64,000 nucleotides of DNA. Source: Methanofollis formosanus (GTDB lineage: Archaea > Halobacteriota > Methanomicrobia > Methanomicrobiales > Methanofollaceae). The DNA lies in the NCBI RefSeq assembly GCF_019633745.1, contig NZ_CP037968.1, positions 1,618,789-1,682,788 on the forward strand. Reading direction: 5' to 3'. Below, piece by piece: positions 45,367 through 56,094 of the stretch. Position 1 is the stretch's first letter, and each line of letters begins with the position of its first letter. The notes beneath the pieces were generated by a model, which was not told the origin of the DNA, ran no database searches, and saw only the letters and a list, made by a program, of their open reading frames with translations. A program made the position numbers and the translations under genes.

Positions 45367-46514
45367 GTTGTATACTTCCCATTGATCTCGACATATTTCT
45401 CGGTCAGGTCGCACCCCCACGCGACGGCCGCACCCTCGCCGGCCGCAAGGTCGAGGGAGAAGACGACTCTCTTGCCCTGCATCGCCGTTTTCGCCCGCAC
45501 CAGGTCGGAGACGATCGTCCCGTCCCTGACCAGTTCGGTCAGCGTCGGCCCCTCGCCGATGGTGAGTGAGACGGCGTCGGGGTCGAACCTGACCCCGGCC
45601 CGCCCGGCCGCCGCAACGACCCGGCCCCAGTTCGGGTCCTCGCCGTACACCGCCGTCTTGACAAGCGGCGAGGCCACGACCGTCCTGGCCACCGCCTCTG
45701 CCGCCGCCTCGTCGGGAGCGCCGACGACCTGCACCTCCAGGAGTTTGGTCGCGCCCTCCCCGTCCGCGGCAATCTGTTTCGCGAGGGAGATGCAGCACGC
45801 TTCGAGCGCCGCGTCGAACGCTGCCCGCGGCACCGGCCCGGCCTCGCCGGTGGCCGTGCAGAAGGCCGAGTCATTGGTGCTCTCGTCCCCGTCGACGACG
45901 ACGCGGTTGAAACTCCGGCGCACCGCCGAGCGCAGCGACGCCCGGAGATCGTCGGCCCCGATCTCGGCGTCGGTGTAGATGAAGGCCAGCATCGTCCCCA
46001 TGTTCGGGGCTATCATCCCGCTGCCCTTGCAGATCCCGGCGACCGTAAACCCGTCGGCCTCCACGAGGGCATGCTTCTCGACGAGGTCGGTGGTCATGAT
46101 CGCCCTCGCCGCGGCGGTCTCGGCCTCCTCTGAATGGGCGAGGTGCGGGACGACCTCCGCACATTGCCGACCGATCAGGTCGAGGTCGAGGTAGCGTCCG
46201 ATCACCCCGGTGCTCGCCACCCCGACCTGCTCAGGTTCCAGGCCCAGGGCCGCGGCGGCGACCCGGCGCATCTCGGTGGCGTCGGCACGCCCGCGCTCGC
46301 CGGTATAGGCATTCGCACACCCGGAATTGATCACGATGGCGTCGAGACGCCCGGCCTCCATCGCCTCCTGCATCTCCAGGACCGGGGCAGCGGCGACCAG
46401 GTTGGAGGTGAAGGTCGCCGCGGCCGTGCCGCTCGCCCTGATCACCGCGAGCCCATACTTCCCCTCTTTCATCCCGGCGGCTTCGACGCCCCGGACTGCA
46501 CAGATACTCCTCAC
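45363..46514 (-). CDS. argJ: glutamate N-acetyltransferase/acetyltransferase
   Basis: The 383-residue self-cleaving enzyme moves the acetyl group from N-acetylornithine to glutamate. The cleavage site is within [14 protein letters not shown], where Thr becomes the new N-terminal nucleophile. [16 protein letters not shown] and [14 protein letters not shown] are other family motifs. The GTG start overlaps the upstream CBS-protein stop (GTGA). Whether it also accepts acetyl-CoA cannot be told. Confidence 0.95.
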   Translation of the reverse strand: MRSICAVRGVEAAGMKEGKYGLAVIRASGTAAATFTSNLVAAAPVLEMQEAMEAGRLDAIVINSGCANAYTGERGRADATEMRRVAAAALGLEPEQVGVASTGVIGRYLDLDLIGRQCAEVVPHLAHSEEAETAAARAIMTTDLVEKHALVEADGFTVAGICKGSGMIAPNMGTMLAFIYTDAEIGADDLRASLRSAVRRSFNRVVVDGDESTNDSAFCTATGEAGPVPRAAFDAALEACCISLAKQIAADGEGATKLLEVQVVGAPDEAAAEAVARTVVASPLVKTAVYGEDPNWGRVVAAAGRAGVRFDPDAVSLTIGEGPTLTELVRDGTIVSDLVRAKTAMQGKRVVFSLDLAAGEGAAVAWGCDLTEKYVEINGKYTT

Positions 46515-46999
46515 GACTCTTCACTCTCCTCGTACGAGGCGCCAAGCCCCTGGACGATGTCCCGGCGGGCGACGATCCCGATCAGCCGCCCCTCCTCGAC
46601 AACCGGCAGACGGGCGATCCCTTCGCGCAGCATCAGGCCGGCCGCTTCCTCAATCCCGGCCTCAGGCCCGATGGTGACCGCTGGCATCGACATCACCCGG
46701 CGCACCGGCGTCTCTCCGATGTTTGAAAGGGCCGCCCGGGTCTTCTCCCAGTTGATCAGTTCCCTGATCGGGATCTCGATGAACTCAAGCGGCGAAGGAA
46801 GCCAGAGGTCTTCCGAGAGGGCGCCGGTCTTGAGGAGCGAGAGGACGTCGGCCTCGGTGATCACCCCGACCAGGTCCTCTCCGTCCATCACCGGCAGGCC
46901 CCCGACATCGTGTTTGCGCAGGAGAGCCGCGGCCTCCCTGACCGTCACGTCGACCTGGACGGTCACCGGTTCTCCTGTCATGATCTCCCTGACATTCAT
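46511..46999 (-). CDS. tandem CBS-domain protein inside the arg operon
   Basis: The 162-residue protein has two CBS domains: NVREIMTGEPVTVQVDVTVR with DVGGLPVMDGEDLVGVITEA, then RRVMSMPAVTIGPEAGI with GIARLPVVEEGRLIGIVARR. CBS pairs bind adenine nucleotides or S-adenosylmethionine. The Met at 46999 is preferred to 47008 because it gives better spacing from GGAGGAG. It sits between argC and argJ with a 4-base overlap, so it may tie arginine synthesis to energy or methylation state. Confidence 0.82.
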   Translation of the reverse strand: MNVREIMTGEPVTVQVDVTVREAAALLRKHDVGGLPVMDGEDLVGVITEADVLSLLKTGALSEDLWLPSPLEFIEIPIRELINWEKTRAALSNIGETPVRRVMSMPAVTIGPEAGIEEAAGLMLREGIARLPVVEEGRLIGIVARRDIVQGLGASYEESEES

Positions 47000-47018
47000 G
47001 GTATCCATCTCCTCCTCA

Positions 47019-48005
47019 TTATGGCATGCAGGGCGGAGTCATAAGCCCGTCGTTCTCCGCGAACCCGCAGATGATATTCATATTCTGGATCGCCTGCCCG
47101 GCGGCGCCCTTGACGAGGTTGTCGATCGCCGAGACGACGACGACCCGCTCGTCCCGCGCCTCGAACCAGATGTCGCAGAAGTTGCTCCCGCGCACCGCAC
47201 CGAGGGAGGGTTTCTGGAGACGGACGAAGAACTCGTCTTTGTAAAAGTCGCGGTACCGCGCCTCGACCTCTTCCTGGGTCATGGGTTCGTCCAGAATGAT
47301 ATGGGCGGTGGTGAGGATTCCGCGGTTCACCGGGACGAGGTGCGGGGTGAAGAAGCAGCGCGCCTTCGAGCCGAGGCGGCCGAGTTCCTGTTCCATCTCG
47401 GCGAGGTGACGGTGACCGGTCAACTTGTACGGCATCACCCCGTCGGCCACGTTCGGGTAGTGGGTGGTGGGGGACGGGTTGACGCCCGAGCCCGAGACGC
47501 CGGTCTTGGAGTCATAGATGACATAGCGTGCACCGGACGCAAGCGGCGCCGCCGCAAGCGTGGCCCCGGTCGGGAAACATCCGGGGTTCGAGACAAACTG
47601 CTTCCCCTTCACCTCTTCGCGGTGGAGTTCGGGGAGGCCGTACGGCGCCTCAAAGTAGTCGGTATGAGTGACCCCGTAGACCGTCTCATAGACCCCCCGC
47701 GGCAGACGATAGTCGGCGGAGAGGTCGACGACCTTCATGCCCTGCTCAAGGAGTCTGCCGGCATAGTTCATTGCCGCGGTGTGCGGCACCGCAAGAAAGG
47801 CGACATCGGCATCGATATCCTCGACTGCCGGGTTGGTGAAGGTGAGGTCGGTGTATCCTTTGAGATGGGGGTGGACCGTGGCGACCGGGCGGCCCTCCTC
47901 TTTCCTGGAGGTGGCGGCGACCACCTCGGCCGAGGAGTGGCCCTGGAGGAGGCGGAACAGTTCTCCCCCGGTATAGCCAGACGCCCCGACGATAGCAACA
48001 TCCAT
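47019..48005 (-). CDS. argC: N-acetyl-gamma-glutamyl-phosphate reductase
   Basis: The 328-residue enzyme reduces the phosphate ester to the semialdehyde. It has the NADP-binding [14 protein letters not shown] start, the catalytic cysteine in NPGCFPTGA and a [10 protein letters not shown] loop. It precedes the CBS gene by about 20 bases. Confidence 0.96.
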   Translation of the reverse strand: MDVAIVGASGYTGGELFRLLQGHSSAEVVAATSRKEEGRPVATVHPHLKGYTDLTFTNPAVEDIDADVAFLAVPHTAAMNYAGRLLEQGMKVVDLSADYRLPRGVYETVYGVTHTDYFEAPYGLPELHREEVKGKQFVSNPGCFPTGATLAAAPLASGARYVIYDSKTGVSGSGVNPSPTTHYPNVADGVMPYKLTGHRHLAEMEQELGRLGSKARCFFTPHLVPVNRGILTTAHIILDEPMTQEEVEARYRDFYKDEFFVRLQKPSLGAVRGSNFCDIWFEARDERVVVVSAIDNLVKGAAGQAIQNMNIICGFAENDGLMTPPCMP

Positions 48006-48031
48006 ACAGGAGAATATACCGGAGGGAAAAT

Positions 48032-48934
48032 TTAATCCTTTGGAGTAGCCAGGAGGAGTTCTCCGGCCAGTCGCCCGATCTCTTCCCGGTTTTCGAGTCC
48101 TTCCAGGAGATCGAGAGGAAGCGCACCCTCGCCGTACCTCGCCCCCGCATAAGCACCGCAGATGAAGGCGATGGTGTCGGTGTTCCCGCCGACATTGGCC
48201 GCGACATAGAGGAGGTTTTCAGGGTCTTTGTATCGGCTCATCAGGAAGAAGGCGATCGGGACGGTCTGATAGATCGAGACGTCGTTGCCGATGACCGGAA
48301 GGGTGCCTTCGAGACTGATCCCTTCGCGCTCGAGTTCGACCGCTCGCATGAGCCGCACCCCGAGTTCGGGGTCCTCGGACGAGGCGGCCCGGAGAGCGAT
48401 GGCGAAGGGATCCCCCGTCGATCGGAGGACGGCCGAGATGAAGAGTCCCACGGTCACGGTCCCGGCCAGAGCCGCGGGGTGGGTGTGAGTGACCGAACAG
48501 GCCTTTGCAAGTCGGCCGGAGAGTTCGACCGGGTCCGCATATTTGAGGGCAAAGGGGACCGCCAGGGGGATACAGCCGGCGGTGTCCGAGTTCACGCCGC
48601 TCCGGTCCGGCCCGACAGTGACCAGGCGCTCGCAGGCCGCCATCAGCGAACCGTCCGGGAACCTGAGGTCTCCGGAGAGGCAGAGGCGCGAGAGTTCGGC
48701 GGCGTACCGTTCCTCTGAATAGGTGCCCGATGCAAGAAGGGCCGCTACCAGGAGCATGATCTGGGTGTCCTCCGTGTACTGTCCGGGCTCAAGGCCGGCG
48801 TTCGGGTGCCACTTCCACGCCCGCCGGTAGCCGCGGTACATATGCGAGAGATTCATCGAAGCACTCTCCCCCGGCATCCCCAGGGCGTCGCCGACGGCCG
48901 CCCCGAGCATGCACCCCCTGAAACGGTCCAGCAT
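48032..48934 (-). CDS. ADP-ribosylglycohydrolase family protein
   Basis: The 300-residue protein has [20 protein letters not shown] at the N-terminus, the metal site in YTEDTQIML, and the C-terminal [17 protein letters not shown] motif. These are the two-metal hallmarks of enzymes that remove ADP-ribose from proteins or small molecules. The Met at 48934 follows GGAGA and is preferred to 48991. It lies 26 bases upstream of argC and may be co-transcribed, but a functional link to arginine synthesis is not evident. ADP-ribosylated arginine as a target is a speculation. Confidence 0.85.
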   Translation of the reverse strand: MLDRFRGCMLGAAVGDALGMPGESASMNLSHMYRGYRRAWKWHPNAGLEPGQYTEDTQIMLLVAALLASGTYSEERYAAELSRLCLSGDLRFPDGSLMAACERLVTVGPDRSGVNSDTAGCIPLAVPFALKYADPVELSGRLAKACSVTHTHPAALAGTVTVGLFISAVLRSTGDPFAIALRAASSEDPELGVRLMRAVELEREGISLEGTLPVIGNDVSIYQTVPIAFFLMSRYKDPENLLYVAANVGGNTDTIAFICGAYAGARYGEGALPLDLLEGLENREEIGRLAGELLLATPKD

Positions 48935-49017
48935 CAGATCGCTATTCTCCGGGAGTATGATAAGGTCTTCGTCATGACATTCGGAATACACAGGCCGGCC
49001 AATATACTAAAAGAATA

Positions 49018-49570
49018 ATGGGCTCTGTAGAATCGGGCATGAACCTCTGGCTCAAGCATACGGGATGAACATTTTCTGAGGTGCGCTTCGGCGTGGGGGC
49101 AGGACCCCAACCCTCGTGACAGGACATCTGGAAGATCCGGTTTCATCGCCTCCCCCCCGGCGCGAGATGGTGGTGAAGATGCTGCGATAGGAGCAGCCGA
49201 TCTGATCGACGTGCCTTCCCGCAACACCGCGCCGGGGGCGCTGCCCCCGAACCCCCGGGATGAAGATAGAGCGGGGAAGGCGCCATCAATGACCGTGGAG
49301 AGAGTATTATCGTCCGCCACCGATCGCTCGCGCGGGGGACCGGGAGCAACCCCCCGCAGAGATAGCCATTCTGAACATTTTTACAAAGTCGAGAAGACGG
49401 TTCTCGCGATCATTTACCCGCGGCGGTTCAAGCATACGCGATTGAACATTATCGTGGGGTCCCAGGGCGAGCAAGGATCCGTGCACATCCCAGAAGCCCA
49501 CAGGAATTTTCTTCCGGCATGGTTGAGGCGGGTGCTCGGCTCACGCCCGATTCTACAGAGCCGAATAATG
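49018..49570. repeat. dispersed element with arms at both ends, between ADP-ribosylglycohydrolase and kinase genes
   Basis: The left arm at 49020-49080 (GGCTCTGTAGAATCGGGCAT) and the inverted right arm at 49508-49570 (ending GATTCTACAGAGCC) bracket about 430 bases. Inside are a decayed hairpin part (49148-49280) and a second arm-half at 49420-49450, where GTTCAA...TTGAAC forms a perfect hairpin. This may be two nested or abutting elements. No gene is supported. Confidence 0.65.
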
Positions 49571-49626
49571 ACTCTTGGAAATCGAACCGGGCAAAATAAG
49601 ATTTCCTTGCAAGAGATCAAAACATC

Positions 49627-52600
49627 TCAGACCCCTCGCATGGAGAGTACACGTCTGACCTCGGCAAAGAGTTCGTCGATGGGGTACGGCTTCCTGACCA
49701 CGCCGGCAAAACCGTATTCCCGGTACGATCCCATCACCGGATCGGTCGAATACCCACTTGAGACGATCGCTTTCACCGAAGGATCGGTCTTTCGGAGTTT
49801 ATCAATCGCCTCGACACCCCCCATGCCACCGGGAACAGTCAGGTCCATGATGACGAGGTCGAATGGACGGCCCGATTCATAGGCTGCGGTATATTGTCTT
49901 ATCGCCTCACCGCCTTCGGACGCTGCAGTGACGCAATAGCCCTCACTTTCCAGGAGAGGGACGATCGATGAGAGCACACCTTCGTCGTCGTCCATGAAGA
50001 GTATATGTGCATCACTCTCGACGGAATAGCCTTCCGTTTCCACGCCCCCCGACATCTCCCCCATCCCTTCTGAAGCCGCAGGGAGGTAGACGGTGAGGAC
50101 CGAACCATGCTGATCCGATACAGCGGTGACACTCCCCCCATGATTCTTGACGATCGAACGGACGGTGGCAAGCCCGAGGCCCCGCCCTTCTCCCTTGGTG
50201 GTAAAATACGGGTCAAAGATCCTGGAGAGATGATCCGCCGGGATACCCATGCCCGTATCGGCGACGGAGAAGACAACATAACTGCCGGCCGGCACCGTGC
50301 CGTCTTCAATAAACATTCTATTCCTGGCTTCAATCCGGATCGTTCCCCCGCACGGCATCGCCTGGTCGGCGTTGAACATCAGGTTCTGGATGACCTGAGA
50401 GAACTGTGCCGGGTCGATGCTCACCTGCCAGAGGTCGGGATCAAAGGTGGCTTTAAAAGAGGATTTTATTCCTCTACGGACAAATTCTGCAGTCTCAAGA
50501 ACCATGGAAGAAAAATTCGGCTGTTCAACGGTTTCAAGGACAGGGGCACCACCACGCGAGAAGGTGAGGAGTTGTTGGGTGATGGCCTGTGCCTTTTTCA
50601 CCGCCCTCTCCGCCTCTCTCAGATTATGATCCAGAGAGCGTCCGTCCTCGATCTTCATCCTGGAGAGCGTGATGTTCCCGAGAACCGAAGTGAGAATATT
50701 GTTGAAATCGTGGGCGATCCCACCGGCAAGGAGTCCGATCGATTCGAGTTTCTCATTTCTGAGGTACTCCTCCTCCATAGTCTTCTCCATGGTCACATCC
50801 CTGATCGACTCAATGCTCCCCACGACCTTGCCGTCCCGGTCAATGATCGGCGAGGCGGTTGCAGAGAGATGAAGAGGGCGCCCTTCACCGACCTGTAGAT
50901 TCGATCTCACACAGGAAAGGATCGGTCCGTCCATACGCCGGACTTCAGGATACAGTGCCCGCACTTCGTCGGCCCCGGCCTCGACAAGGTCGATGAGCAT
51001 GGGCCTACGCCCCCCATAGAAAGGAACGGCATAGGCGTGGCCCCCCTCTCCCAGGATCTCGTCCTTTCGAACACCAGTCAGTTCCTCCATCGCACGGTTC
51101 CAGGACACCACACGCCCCTGACGGTCAATGACCAGGATCGCATCGGGCAGGTGTTCGATGGTGTCGTTGAGGTGACGGTTCGCGATCATCAATGCCTCCT
51201 CCGCCCGTCGGGCATCGGTGACATCTCTAATAAAGACCGCAAACCTTGTCACTTCATAATCAGGACCGGTGAACGGAGATACTTTGACTAAAAAGACCTG
51301 TTCATCCCCTTTCGTCTCTAACTGGACGGACTTTCCTGATATCCTCGCAGAACCAAAGGCCTCGTGCAGATGATAAGCAAATTCCGCACCAAGAATCATC
51401 TCTACCTTCTGGCAGGTAAGGCACCTGTCTTCCCCGAAGGCCACTCTGGCAGGTTCGTTATACGAGAGGATCCCCCCCTCATGGTCGGTCAGAAAGGCGA
51501 GGTCCGGCGTTGCGTCCAGAAGCGCCCTTGCTGTCTTCTCACTCTCCCGGAGGGCCTCCGCCACATAATGACGCTGGATGGCAACGGCGGCCTGGTTCAT
51601 GAAAGCCTCGATGATATCGGCGTTTTCAAGCCTGGCACTTTCCTTAACCAATATAATTGCACATCCGAATATGCGGTCCCTTCTGACAAAGGGAATCACA
51701 TATATCGCCTTAATCCCGAGCTCAGACTCCAAAAACGTGCAGATATCACAGGGAACCGTTCTGGTTAGCACCTTATACAGGCCAGAGGCCCGACTGATCC
51801 CTCGTTCGGCGCTGAAGAGCACCTCTTCCTGGTCGGTGATCGGAAATCTGGAGCCAACAACATCACACCCCACTGCAGCAACATAGGCGGCGCGCTCCTC
51901 TTCTTCAGCAAAAACAGCCCGCGTACAGAAGGACCGGTCCTCCGGGTCATATGAATTCACGGTGACAATACTGTTCCCGGCCAGCGACCGGATCTGTCTC
52001 CCGATGAAGTCGTAGATCTCGGGGCCACCATCCATCTCGACAAAGGCCATCGCCGTACCCGAGAGAAGACCGATGTTCCGGGCGTATCGCATCTGTCGAC
52101 ACTCTGCTTCCCACTCTTCGGCGAGGCCTCTGATGACGACGACCGCTCCCTCCGAGAAGGGGGACGCCGGCATCCCGGGGCCGGGAATGACCGACAATTC
52201 TACAGGAAACCGTGTACCATCCTTTTTGAGACATATCCCTTGCCGATACCCATGACCACTGATGAAACCACCGATCCAGGATTGAGAGTGCTGAACCGCC
52301 CTGACAAGCCTGCGGTGGAACGGCCGTCCGGTCTCCGGGACGACAAGATCGATGAAATCGGCACCGAGCGCCTCCATCTCCGAGTAGCCAAAGGTCTTAA
52401 TAGCGACCTCGTCCCATCCGGTCACCTTTCCCTCCATGGAGATAGGGACGACCGCATACCGGGAGCTGAAGACAGGCAGAGAACGCTCCTGATCCGCAAT
52501 TACAGCCCCTACCGAGAGGTACTCGACGATCTCTCCATCCGATCCCCTGAGCCCGGTTGAGAACCATAAAATACGCACTTGTGTGCTGTTTTTCCTGATC

Positions 52601-53223
52601 ACCTCAATCTCACACTGAGAACCATTTCCCGGGCCTTTAGAAACATTTTCAACAAGACGGAGGAGTTTTCGGGCGCTCGATTCATGCTCGGGCAATAGGG
52701 TTCCGATTAGAGGTTTTCCCAGGAGCTCTTCAGGGGTATATCCCAGATAATCGGCACTGGACCTCTCGATATACGTGATCTGGAATGCGGGGGTCCATTT
52801 AAGAATGATACTTCCTATATGCCTGACCTGAAAAGACGGATCAAATGATCCCTCCCATGCAAGGAGACCCTGTTCTTCAAAGGTATCGAGGATATACTCC
52901 GTTCCCTGAGAGACGAAACGCTGACTCTTCCAGGAAAAAAATCTCTCCCCGCCAGAGAGAAAACGGCATAAAGTGCCATCCGGTGCACCACCCGGCACTC
53001 CCAATCCTCCTCCAGGCAGAACGACATGCTGAAAAAAATGCGAGGCATCGGACCCAACAAAATCGCAATATCGTCTCTCTACGATCCCGGCCATGGCCGG
53101 ACTGACATAGACGATCCTCAGATCCTCAGGCCGCGTTACCAGAGAAACGAATGGAAGGGCATCCAGAAGCGGCCGCCATGGCCCTTCGTCCGCTGATCCA
53201 CAATCCTCTCCGTCAGGGGGCAT
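49627..53223 (-). CDS. multi-PAS/GAF hybrid histidine kinase with receiver domain
   Basis: The 1198-residue cytoplasmic sensor starts at the Met at 53223; the longer frame to 53643 has no domain. It has three PAS domains, then a GAF domain (about 378-548), then two more PAS domains. The kinase core has GGIAHDFNN (phosphorylated His near 836), NLMFNADQAMP (near 951) and DTGMGIPADHL with GRGLGLATV. A C-terminal receiver domain has the acceptor aspartate in VIMDLTVPGG (about 1124). No transmembrane segment is seen, so it should sense internal signals. It is likely the last gene of a unit beginning with the flippase. Confidence 0.88.
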   Translation of the reverse strand: MPPDGEDCGSADEGPWRPLLDALPFVSLVTRPEDLRIVYVSPAMAGIVERRYCDFVGSDASHFFQHVVLPGGGLGVPGGAPDGTLCRFLSGGERFFSWKSQRFVSQGTEYILDTFEEQGLLAWEGSFDPSFQVRHIGSIILKWTPAFQITYIERSSADYLGYTPEELLGKPLIGTLLPEHESSARKLLRLVENVSKGPGNGSQCEIEVIRKNSTQVRILWFSTGLRGSDGEIVEYLSVGAVIADQERSLPVFSSRYAVVPISMEGKVTGWDEVAIKTFGYSEMEALGADFIDLVVPETGRPFHRRLVRAVQHSQSWIGGFISGHGYRQGICLKKDGTRFPVELSVIPGPGMPASPFSEGAVVVIRGLAEEWEAECRQMRYARNIGLLSGTAMAFVEMDGGPEIYDFIGRQIRSLAGNSIVTVNSYDPEDRSFCTRAVFAEEEERAAYVAAVGCDVVGSRFPITDQEEVLFSAERGISRASGLYKVLTRTVPCDICTFLESELGIKAIYVIPFVRRDRIFGCAIILVKESARLENADIIEAFMNQAAVAIQRHYVAEALRESEKTARALLDATPDLAFLTDHEGGILSYNEPARVAFGEDRCLTCQKVEMILGAEFAYHLHEAFGSARISGKSVQLETKGDEQVFLVKVSPFTGPDYEVTRFAVFIRDVTDARRAEEALMIANRHLNDTIEHLPDAILVIDRQGRVVSWNRAMEELTGVRKDEILGEGGHAYAVPFYGGRRPMLIDLVEAGADEVRALYPEVRRMDGPILSCVRSNLQVGEGRPLHLSATASPIIDRDGKVVGSIESIRDVTMEKTMEEEYLRNEKLESIGLLAGGIAHDFNNILTSVLGNITLSRMKIEDGRSLDHNLREAERAVKKAQAITQQLLTFSRGGAPVLETVEQPNFSSMVLETAEFVRRGIKSSFKATFDPDLWQVSIDPAQFSQVIQNLMFNADQAMPCGGTIRIEARNRMFIEDGTVPAGSYVVFSVADTGMGIPADHLSRIFDPYFTTKGEGRGLGLATVRSIVKNHGGSVTAVSDQHGSVLTVYLPAASEGMGEMSGGVETEGYSVESDAHILFMDDDEGVLSSIVPLLESEGYCVTAASEGGEAIRQYTAAYESGRPFDLVIMDLTVPGGMGGVEAIDKLRKTDPSVKAIVSSGYSTDPVMGSYREYGFAGVVRKPYPIDELFAEVRRVLSMRGV

Positions 53224-53333
53224 ATGGATGATGGTGATGGAGCAGTGATACAAATATCTATCGAAACGAAACCTATTGCTGAAAATAGCAATCGACGCAT
53301 TGAATGTGGCCAGATTTATAAAAGCGAACTCAT

Positions 53334-54938
53334 CTAATATTTTTCCAGTGGAGATGATCCTTCTCCTCCGGTTGAGGGCAGCAAAAATTTTCTGATCTGA
53401 GCGGGCAAGAGAGAACCGAAGATCGTCCTTTCTTCCTCGGTGAAGAGGCAGCACCAGACGAACAGAAGGTATAAGATTCCGATCGCCCCCGAAATAACCC
53501 CCAATTCTAACCAACTCTCGATAGGCACCAGGCCACCGAGCAGGAAGGATATCAGGGCGATAACCAGAGTGGCAGATGCTCCCGTCACAAGGGGCTTGAA
53601 GAACACTCTCACCGGAAGGGAGAGCACCTTCGCGCTGTACCACGGCATGAATACGCTACTCTTGACAGTGAAAAATATCGCCCCGGCCGTAGCAACACCG
53701 AAAACACCCCATCCAGCACCCACAACAAGCCAGAGTGCAAGGATGACGTTCGCAGCACCGAGCGCGATCGTTGCAAGTCCCGGGATCTTCACCCTGGAAT
53801 ATGAGATCATGACATGATTGAGCGGGAGCACCGCGAGGTTCACTCCGAGGTGAATAACCAGCAGGGCAAGGAGTGGGGCAAGACCCGCATGCTCTGCCCC
53901 TACCCAGAGTGTCAGGAGTTCGGACCCAAAGCCGCAAAGAAGCCCGACAGGGAGAGCAAGGGCCAGACCCATGCACTTCACCGAAGAGAGTGCCATCCGC
54001 TTGATCTCGGCGAACATCTCCTTGGCATAATAGATGAAGATCATCGGGGCGAGAACGCCAGCAAGGACGCCACCCATCGTCCGCAGAAGAATGCTCCAGG
54101 TAAGAGCGACGGCATATTCCCCACCGGCAAACGGACCAAGAAAGATATTGACGATGATCAGGTCGACCTGGAGGAAGAGCAGAGAACCGATCTCGTTGAC
54201 GAGCATCCAGCTCCCGAAGACCGACATCTCTTTCAGAGTTCCTCGATGAAATGAACGGAGTCTGACCGAGAGTTGGGGTGTGAGCACCCGCCAGGCACCG
54301 ATCATGAGAACGAGAAGGATGATAGAGGTCACAAGATAGGCAACACCGACATAACCGAGGCGGGGTGCGAACCAGAGGAAGAAGGCGACGATCAGTCCTA
54401 CCTCAAGGATGCGGCCGAAGGCCTCCACAATATTATAGAGATCCAACCGGTTGTTCGCGAAGAAAGAGACACTGAACGTGCTTCCTACCGTTCTGATGAG
54501 AAATGCGACGTGAATCCCGAGAAATAGGTAGATCACATCGGTCAATTCACCCAGAGGGACATTGAATACAGCATCGACGTTGAAAGCGAGGAGGAAGACG
54601 ACCGGAAAGACCAGGAAGATGGTCAGCCCCACGATCCCGAAGAAGGCCGTGTTGAAGGTAAGATTGGCGCTGGCGTATTCCTGACGTTGCAGGTCGACAG
54701 TGAGGTATCGTGCGACGGTGAAATTGAGAGATCGCGTAGCAAGGCCGAGATAGGTCGTAATGGTGACAGCAAGAGGTATGAGCCCATAGGCAGCGATCCC
54801 GAGAGTCGAGATGAAAAATGGTGTCAACCAGAAACCGGTAACGACATTCACCACAAACAGAAGGATATTGGAGATCAGATTGAGGGGAAACTGCCCCACA
54901 AAACTTCTGTTCACCTCGGCACGATCTCGATCTTCCAT
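53334..54938 (-). CDS. polysaccharide flippase (Wzx/MATE-like)
   Basis: The 534-residue protein has about 12-14 hydrophobic helices, beginning NLISNILLFVVNVVTGFWLT and ending in a short charged tail. This is the layout of lipid-linked oligosaccharide flippases in the MATE-like superfamily. It would move glycan intermediates across the membrane for surface-layer or N-linked glycans. The Met at 54938 follows a GGGGGGA site. It is divergently transcribed from the glycosyltransferase gene, which may work in the same pathway. Confidence 0.82.
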   Translation of the reverse strand: MEDRDRAEVNRSFVGQFPLNLISNILLFVVNVVTGFWLTPFFISTLGIAAYGLIPLAVTITTYLGLATRSLNFTVARYLTVDLQRQEYASANLTFNTAFFGIVGLTIFLVFPVVFLLAFNVDAVFNVPLGELTDVIYLFLGIHVAFLIRTVGSTFSVSFFANNRLDLYNIVEAFGRILEVGLIVAFFLWFAPRLGYVGVAYLVTSIILLVLMIGAWRVLTPQLSVRLRSFHRGTLKEMSVFGSWMLVNEIGSLLFLQVDLIIVNIFLGPFAGGEYAVALTWSILLRTMGGVLAGVLAPMIFIYYAKEMFAEIKRMALSSVKCMGLALALPVGLLCGFGSELLTLWVGAEHAGLAPLLALLVIHLGVNLAVLPLNHVMISYSRVKIPGLATIALGAANVILALWLVVGAGWGVFGVATAGAIFFTVKSSVFMPWYSAKVLSLPVRVFFKPLVTGASATLVIALISFLLGGLVPIESWLELGVISGAIGILYLLFVWCCLFTEEERTIFGSLLPAQIRKFLLPSTGGEGSSPLEKY

Positions 54939-55109
54939 ATTCCCCCCACTGGACAAAACGACGCTCTCAGAAGGGGGATGAAAAAGACCTTTCTGTCACC
55001 CCCCGGTGAAGAGATGCGGATGTTAAATAAATAGATTTCTGTCCCCCGGCAAAGGGTGCGGGAGGGAAAATTAGATATATTTGAAAGATGGCCAAACACT
55101 ATCGATGAC

Positions 55110-56084
55110 ATGACTCCGGAAGGAAGGGCGCCCGCGGTCTCGGTGGTTGTCCCCCTCTATAACAAGGCTCCGTATATCAAGCGGGCACTTCAATCAGTCC
55201 TATCTCAGACATTCCAGGACTTTGAGGTGATCGTGGTGGACGACGGTTCCACCGACGGAGGGAACCTTCTGGTCGGAGAGGGCCATGACCCCAGAGTTAG
55301 GGTCGTCGGTCAGGAGAACAAGGGTGCTTCTGCGGCACGAAACCTCGGGATCCGCGAGGCACAGGCAAAGTGGATCGCCTTCCTTGACGCCGATGACGAA
55401 TGGATGCCCACATTTCTTGCAACCGTCATGAGACTCCGGGACCGCTTCCCTGGAGCCGGCGCCTATGCCACCGCATGGATGAAGATCGAAGAAGAAGGGG
55501 GAGAAAGACGGCAGCCGAACTATCGGAGGGTGCCTACGCCTCCCTGGGAAGGGTACCTTCCCAGTTACTTTCTTGCCGCCGCAAATGCCGACCAGCCGGT
55601 GATCTCGTCGGCGGTGATGGTACCGAAAGAAGCCCTCCTGGAGGTCGGCGGATTTCCTGAGGGGACCCCGGTGGGAGAAGATGTGATCACCTGGTTCAGG
55701 ATCGCCCTCACCAGAGAGATCGTCTTCACATGGGAGGCCGGAGCGGTCTATCATATGGAGGCGACGAACAGAAGCGCCGATGAAGCACGAAACCCATATT
55801 GGACACATAAAATTATAGATGAAGCAAATTCCGCACTTATAGGATGTCTGGTCCCGAAGAGAAAAATACCCGAGGTGCGAGAGTTCATTGCGGGCAAACA
55901 ACTCTATCTTGCCTCATCCATGCTCAGGCAGGGAATGCGGGTGGAGGCGCGGGCCTATCTTGAAGCGTGCGTGACCGAACGTTTTTCCGCCGAAAAGATG
56001 CGCCTCTCCTTCCTGGCCGCCCTGCCCAGCTGGGCCTATCTAGTCCTCTCGGGAGCACACCAGCGGACCCGCGGGCTGGAGTGA
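55110..56084 (+). CDS. family 2 glycosyltransferase
   Basis: The 324-residue GT-A enzyme has SVVVPLYNKAPYIKRALQSV, VDDGSTDGG and FLDADDEW (DxD metal and nucleotide-sugar site), plus ENKGASAARN. The C-terminal part has no transmembrane segment. It should add one sugar to a surface or lipid-linked glycan. The ATG at 55110 lies about 35 bases after a TATA-like AGATATATT; a GTG at 55056 is less likely. A T-rich stretch and repeat arm follow its stop. Confidence 0.86.
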   Translation: MTPEGRAPAVSVVVPLYNKAPYIKRALQSVLSQTFQDFEVIVVDDGSTDGGNLLVGEGHDPRVRVVGQENKGASAARNLGIREAQAKWIAFLDADDEWMPTFLATVMRLRDRFPGAGAYATAWMKIEEEGGERRQPNYRRVPTPPWEGYLPSYFLAAANADQPVISSAVMVPKEALLEVGGFPEGTPVGEDVITWFRIALTREIVFTWEAGAVYHMEATNRSADEARNPYWTHKIIDEANSALIGCLVPKRKIPEVREFIAGKQLYLASSMLRQGMRVEARAYLEACVTERFSAEKMRLSFLAALPSWAYLVLSGAHQRTRGLE

Positions 56085-56094
56085 AAGTCAGTCC

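Noticed and set aside
46134-48035. A 633-codon open frame on the plus strand
   Set aside because: It runs antisense to argJ, the CBS gene and argC, which have clear family motifs; high GC produces long shadow frames.
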